A stretch of 64,000 nucleotides of DNA from Istiophorus platypterus (taxonomy: Eukaryota; Chordata; Actinopteri; Istiophoriformes; Istiophoridae): assembly GCA_016859345.1 (NCBI GenBank), contig CM029134.1, forward strand, positions 10,775,560 through 10,839,559. Reading direction: 5' to 3'. Within the stretch, counting starts at the first letter, position 1. Every line of letters starts with the position of its first letter. Below the pieces are notes generated by a model. It saw only the letters and a list, made by a program, of their open reading frames with translations, searched no databases and had not been told where the DNA came from. Shown here one piece after another: positions 61,001-64,000 of the stretch. The position numbers and the translations under genes were made by a program.

Positions 61001-63301
61001 CCGAAGAACAAAGGGGCAGGAAACAAGCTTGTTTTTGTCAGAGCAGACACAGAAGTGGGCCTGGGAGAGAGAAATTAAAAACTGGACGGCAACAGATGGG
61101 ACTGATTTTTAGATCTGTGTTATGGCAGTAAGTTAAACTTCTAGAGGACCGTTCGGTAAATTATGCCCAACACCTTTTTGTGAGTTTGAACATCTCGTTA
61201 GCTTTACATGTATCTGCAAAGTAAGACTTCGATGTACCTGAACAAATTGGCTGTCCTCCGCTCCATGACCCCCCATGCTGACAGATGCGTGAGTGCTCCC
61301 CCTCGATGCGATAGCCGGAGTCGCAGGTGTACTCGCACCTGGAATCTACCATGAAGCCATGAGTGCAGGTGTATCTGCCGTGTGGGATGAGGGGCAACAC
61401 ACGGCAACGCATCTCTGATGAAACATCACCACAAAGACGTACAGACTGTTGAGTGTGAGTGTCGAAATGATCAGAGAGGCAGTAGAAGTCTTAAAGGGTG
61501 AGGCTTGTGATGTTAGGATTTTTTCGTTCTTGTCAACAACTCCCATGAAAGACAAAAATCAACAATGTGTTAGTCCATCTCTAAATACTCTCCGACTTCC
61601 CCAGTCTTAACTCCAGGCCCATTTATTCCTACTGAAGATGTAAATAACTTGTTTTCCTCAGTTCCTGGGCACTGTGAGTCTTAGCAAATGTAACTCAAAC
61701 AAATGTAAATACTGCATTTTCTTGGGGACTATTTTTCAGCAGTGGATTGATACACAGTTGTAACAGGCTTTGGATGCACAGACGATACTTGTTAGTCGGA
61801 TCAGTTCACCGCTGGTTTTGGTCTTTACATGGGATTTCTTGATAAGACGACACAGAATTGCCCCAGAATTTGTCCTCGGATGGGAGCTTGAAGTGTGCAC
61901 GTACTGCGGCAGTAGGCAGTCCCAGACCAGCGGCGGTTGGGGAGGCACTGAATGGAGCTCCTGCCCAGCAGTCGGTACCCTCTGTCGCAGCTCATCTCGC
62001 AGCGGGTGCCAAATGAGCTCCGGGCGGCGCCTCCCCGAGGAGAGTGGCAGCTCACCTCCCCATTGGTCAGCCTCAGAGGATGACACCAGTTGGGGTCTTT
62101 TTTGTAGTCTACTTGGGGGGTGTAGTCTACTTGGGGGGTGTAGTCTTCTTCTGTTAATTCACTGTAGGTGTCATTTACTGTGGTGTCAGAGCCGGCTGAA
62201 ACAACAACAACAACAACAAAACAGACGTGGAGGGAAAGAAAGAAATGGTGAACAATCCTTGGAGTTTTTTTCTTTTTTCTTATTAATGAGACCGAAATGT
62301 CAAACACGGTTCTCACGGTCAAACATTAAGCGCCATTAAGCTGCTCCATCCTGAGTGTTGTGGTCTATATAGGTCACAGAGAGGCAGGAGGCGATCAAAT
62401 GATTCTCCCCACACCATCTCCATGACTTCCCTCTCAGGTTTCCTTTTACAGAGGCTCTGGAACATTCCAGTTTATAGACACCTAGGTTTGCAATCACTGT
62501 CTCAAACAAAACCTCCTCAGGGTTTTTATCCTGAGCCCGGGGAGGAAAAACACGGTAACCTCACATATGATATTCAGATTGTGTTGTTTTCTTAAAGAGA
62601 CAGAAAAAAGAAATGTAGATGTGAGTAGAGGGACGGACGTGTTAGGCTTCGTTTTGTAGTGACTGGCCGTCGTTATATTATGAAACGTCTCACTCGGCAA
62701 AAAGACTTCACCACATGTCAGGATAAAAACAGCATGTTTTCATTACCGACTCAGCGGTGGTCCCTTTTACTCATCTCTTTCCATGTACCAAGCAGCTCGG
62801 CTCATGTACGATACTCGGGCCTTCATTCAGATTATTGTCTCTGAATGACTATTTCTGCACAATCAGTCCTTTTCACCACCATCCCCCTCTCTCAGCAGTT
62901 GTGGTTCAGGCACATTATCCCTTTTGAAATCCCCGAAAATGGTTCCATGTTTAGAACCGAGCACCAAACTTTCCAGCCTGTCGACCCCCGCCCCCGTCTT
63001 GGGTTGGTTCCTGGGCAGCTTCCCTTTTTTGCTTCATTTCAGATTTGCATGTTTTCTGGCACTGTTGCCCTAGGACCAAATGAAGTTCACTTTAACAGGG
63101 TCTATATTGATAGTGAAGCTTCACGATCAATTTCCCTACTCTGGAAGCTGCTCCAGACCGTTCCGGTGAAGTGCAGGTTAAACCTACCGTCAGCGTTTTT
63201 CTTTTTTTTCTCATAATGAGCCCAATGTTCCACTCAGTGACATTTCCCCAGTAACCCTTACAGAGAATTAGCCACAGAGGAAATAAACAAGCTCGGCTCA
63301 T
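58097..63301 (-). CDS. srpx2: sushi repeat-containing protein SRPX2
   Basis: Nine exons join in phase to about 456 aa: 63301-63262 (tentative), 62195-61905, 61414-61238, 60899-60776, 60692-60571, 60439-60260, 60180-60047, 59956-59835, 58277-58097. The proposed first exon gives a short secretory signal (MSRACLFPLWLIL). Order: acidic N-terminus with a doubled DYTPQV; sushi 1 about 48-111 (WCHPLRL ... RRWSGTAYC); sushi 2 about 113-169 (GRYTCTHGF ... RICQHGGSWSG); HYR domain about 170-251 (DPPKIKCPP ... YKVYDQARNRAACKFIVRV); sushi 3 about 253-311 (DGNNYGATCEYHCDGGYELR); then the C-terminal DUF4174 domain (LLDQFYEKRRLLIVSAPN, CGLDLRHVTVIELLGSPP, SYFSMVLLDKLGLDRERF). It is secreted. Family knowledge links SRPX2 to uPAR binding, cell migration and synapse formation. 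SRPX is the paralogue; GRSSIQCLPNRRWSGTAYCR favours SRPX2. Remembered human length is 465 aa. Confidence 0.92.
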
Positions 63302-64000
63302 CGGTCTGATGATCTGCACTGCAGAGCTGAAGGAGTAGCAGACATAAGACAATACTTTAGGTGCTTGATAATTAATTTTTTTTTTTTTTTTTTAATTGCA
63401 CACAGGTAAAACTACTGCAGTAGTAAAAAATAATGAGATAGACTTACTCAAGCATCGTACTTAAGTACAATTTTGAGGTACATGTCCTTTACTTGATCAT
63501 TTTATTCAACATCATACTCCTACCCCACCAAGTTCCAGAGGGAAATACTGAAATTTTTACTGCACTATAATAACCTTGCAGCTGTGGTTACTAGTTTCTT
63601 TTCAGATTTAGATTTTACCCAGGGGTTCATTTTTCTCACAATCACTTGGTTCCCATATTTTTCTTTTTTTCCTACAGCCAAAGCTGATGTCTTGTTTTTT
63701 CCGACCACCAGTCAAAACCCAGTGGCATTCAGTTCACTGTCATAAACAGCGAAGAAAGAACAAAGATCTACAAAAAACAGGAAGCAGTTGGGGCTTATCT
63801 GGTCACGTTTCATATGTCTACGAGCATTAAACAACGTCACCCAAGATTTCCCCTCTACACTTCTCAGTTGATTTTACTTATTTGTTTATTAAATCCATGA
63901 CAATAGGCCAAAAAGGAATAATTATCCAGTATATAACAAAAAACAAAGGTATAGTAAAATGTGCCACAAATAAAACAGATTTCTTTTTTCTTTCCTACTG
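63302..64000. other. region upstream of srpx2
   Basis: If the tentative first exon is right, this holds the srpx2 promoter. A copy of the acttaagtac-type repeat lies at about 63440-63590 and a T-run at 63375-63394. The rest is AT-rich. No other gene is seen before the window ends. Confidence 0.45.
63440..63590. repeat. dispersed teleost repeat (acttaagtac family)
   Basis: Reads cgtacttaagtacaattttg, aggtacatgtcctttacttg and atactcctaccccacc, then ttccagagggaaatactg. It matches the copy at 10030 over its first part, in the same orientation. Confidence 0.65.

Overview
The window is a gene-dense stretch of a ray-finned fish nuclear genome, most likely a percomorph teleost. It has split vertebrate genes with short introns, long CA/GT microsatellites, Tc1-like transposon relics and several fold-back or simple repeats that are familiar from teleost assemblies. 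I saw no bacterial, phage, viral or CRISPR content. Gene identities come from translating exons by eye and comparing them with remembered vertebrate families. No database search was run.

Five protein genes can be assembled with phase-consistent splice sites. (1) sash3, plus strand, 3' part only (exons at 491-2488): SH3 end, SAM domain and acidic tail of a lymphoid adaptor. (2) zdhhc9, minus strand, 9 coding exons from 32990 down to 9668 (390 aa): a DHHC palmitoyltransferase containing what looks like a U12-type AT-AC intron. (3) trmt12/tyw2, plus strand, 7 coding exons at 37398-41124 (405 aa): a wybutosine tRNA-modification enzyme. (4) sytl4 (granuphilin), plus strand, 16 coding exons at 46712-56489 (716 aa): a Rab27 effector with an FYVE-like zinc finger and two C2 domains. 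(5) srpx2, minus strand, 9 exons from 63301 to 58097 (about 456 aa): a secreted sushi-repeat protein.

Layout: sash3 and zdhhc9 are tail to tail, as are sytl4 and srpx2. Both pairs match the neighbour relations I recall on the human X chromosome (Xq26 and Xq22). zdhhc9 and trmt12 are head to head across a CpG-rich gap of a few hundred bases, with a probable untranslated zdhhc9 first exon near 36888-37090. The genes share no single pathway. Their roles are immune-cell adaptor, Golgi/ER lipidation enzyme, tRNA modification, secretory granule docking and an extracellular matrix/receptor ligand.

The intergenic and intronic DNA holds an 828-bp near-perfect tandem duplication (5819-7487), a long fold-back element (7866-8433), at least four Tc1/mariner-type relics (34230-35440, 38095-38490, 41795-42045, 47640-48500), a LINE reverse-transcriptase scrap (about 10530-10770), hAT-like ends, and long (GT/CA)n tracts. 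I found no previously undescribed biological system. The observations most worth checking are the AT-AC intron, a candidate alternative exon in sytl4 that would give a C2A-only protein, the 828-bp duplication, and the multi-exon trmt12 in a bidirectional-promoter arrangement.
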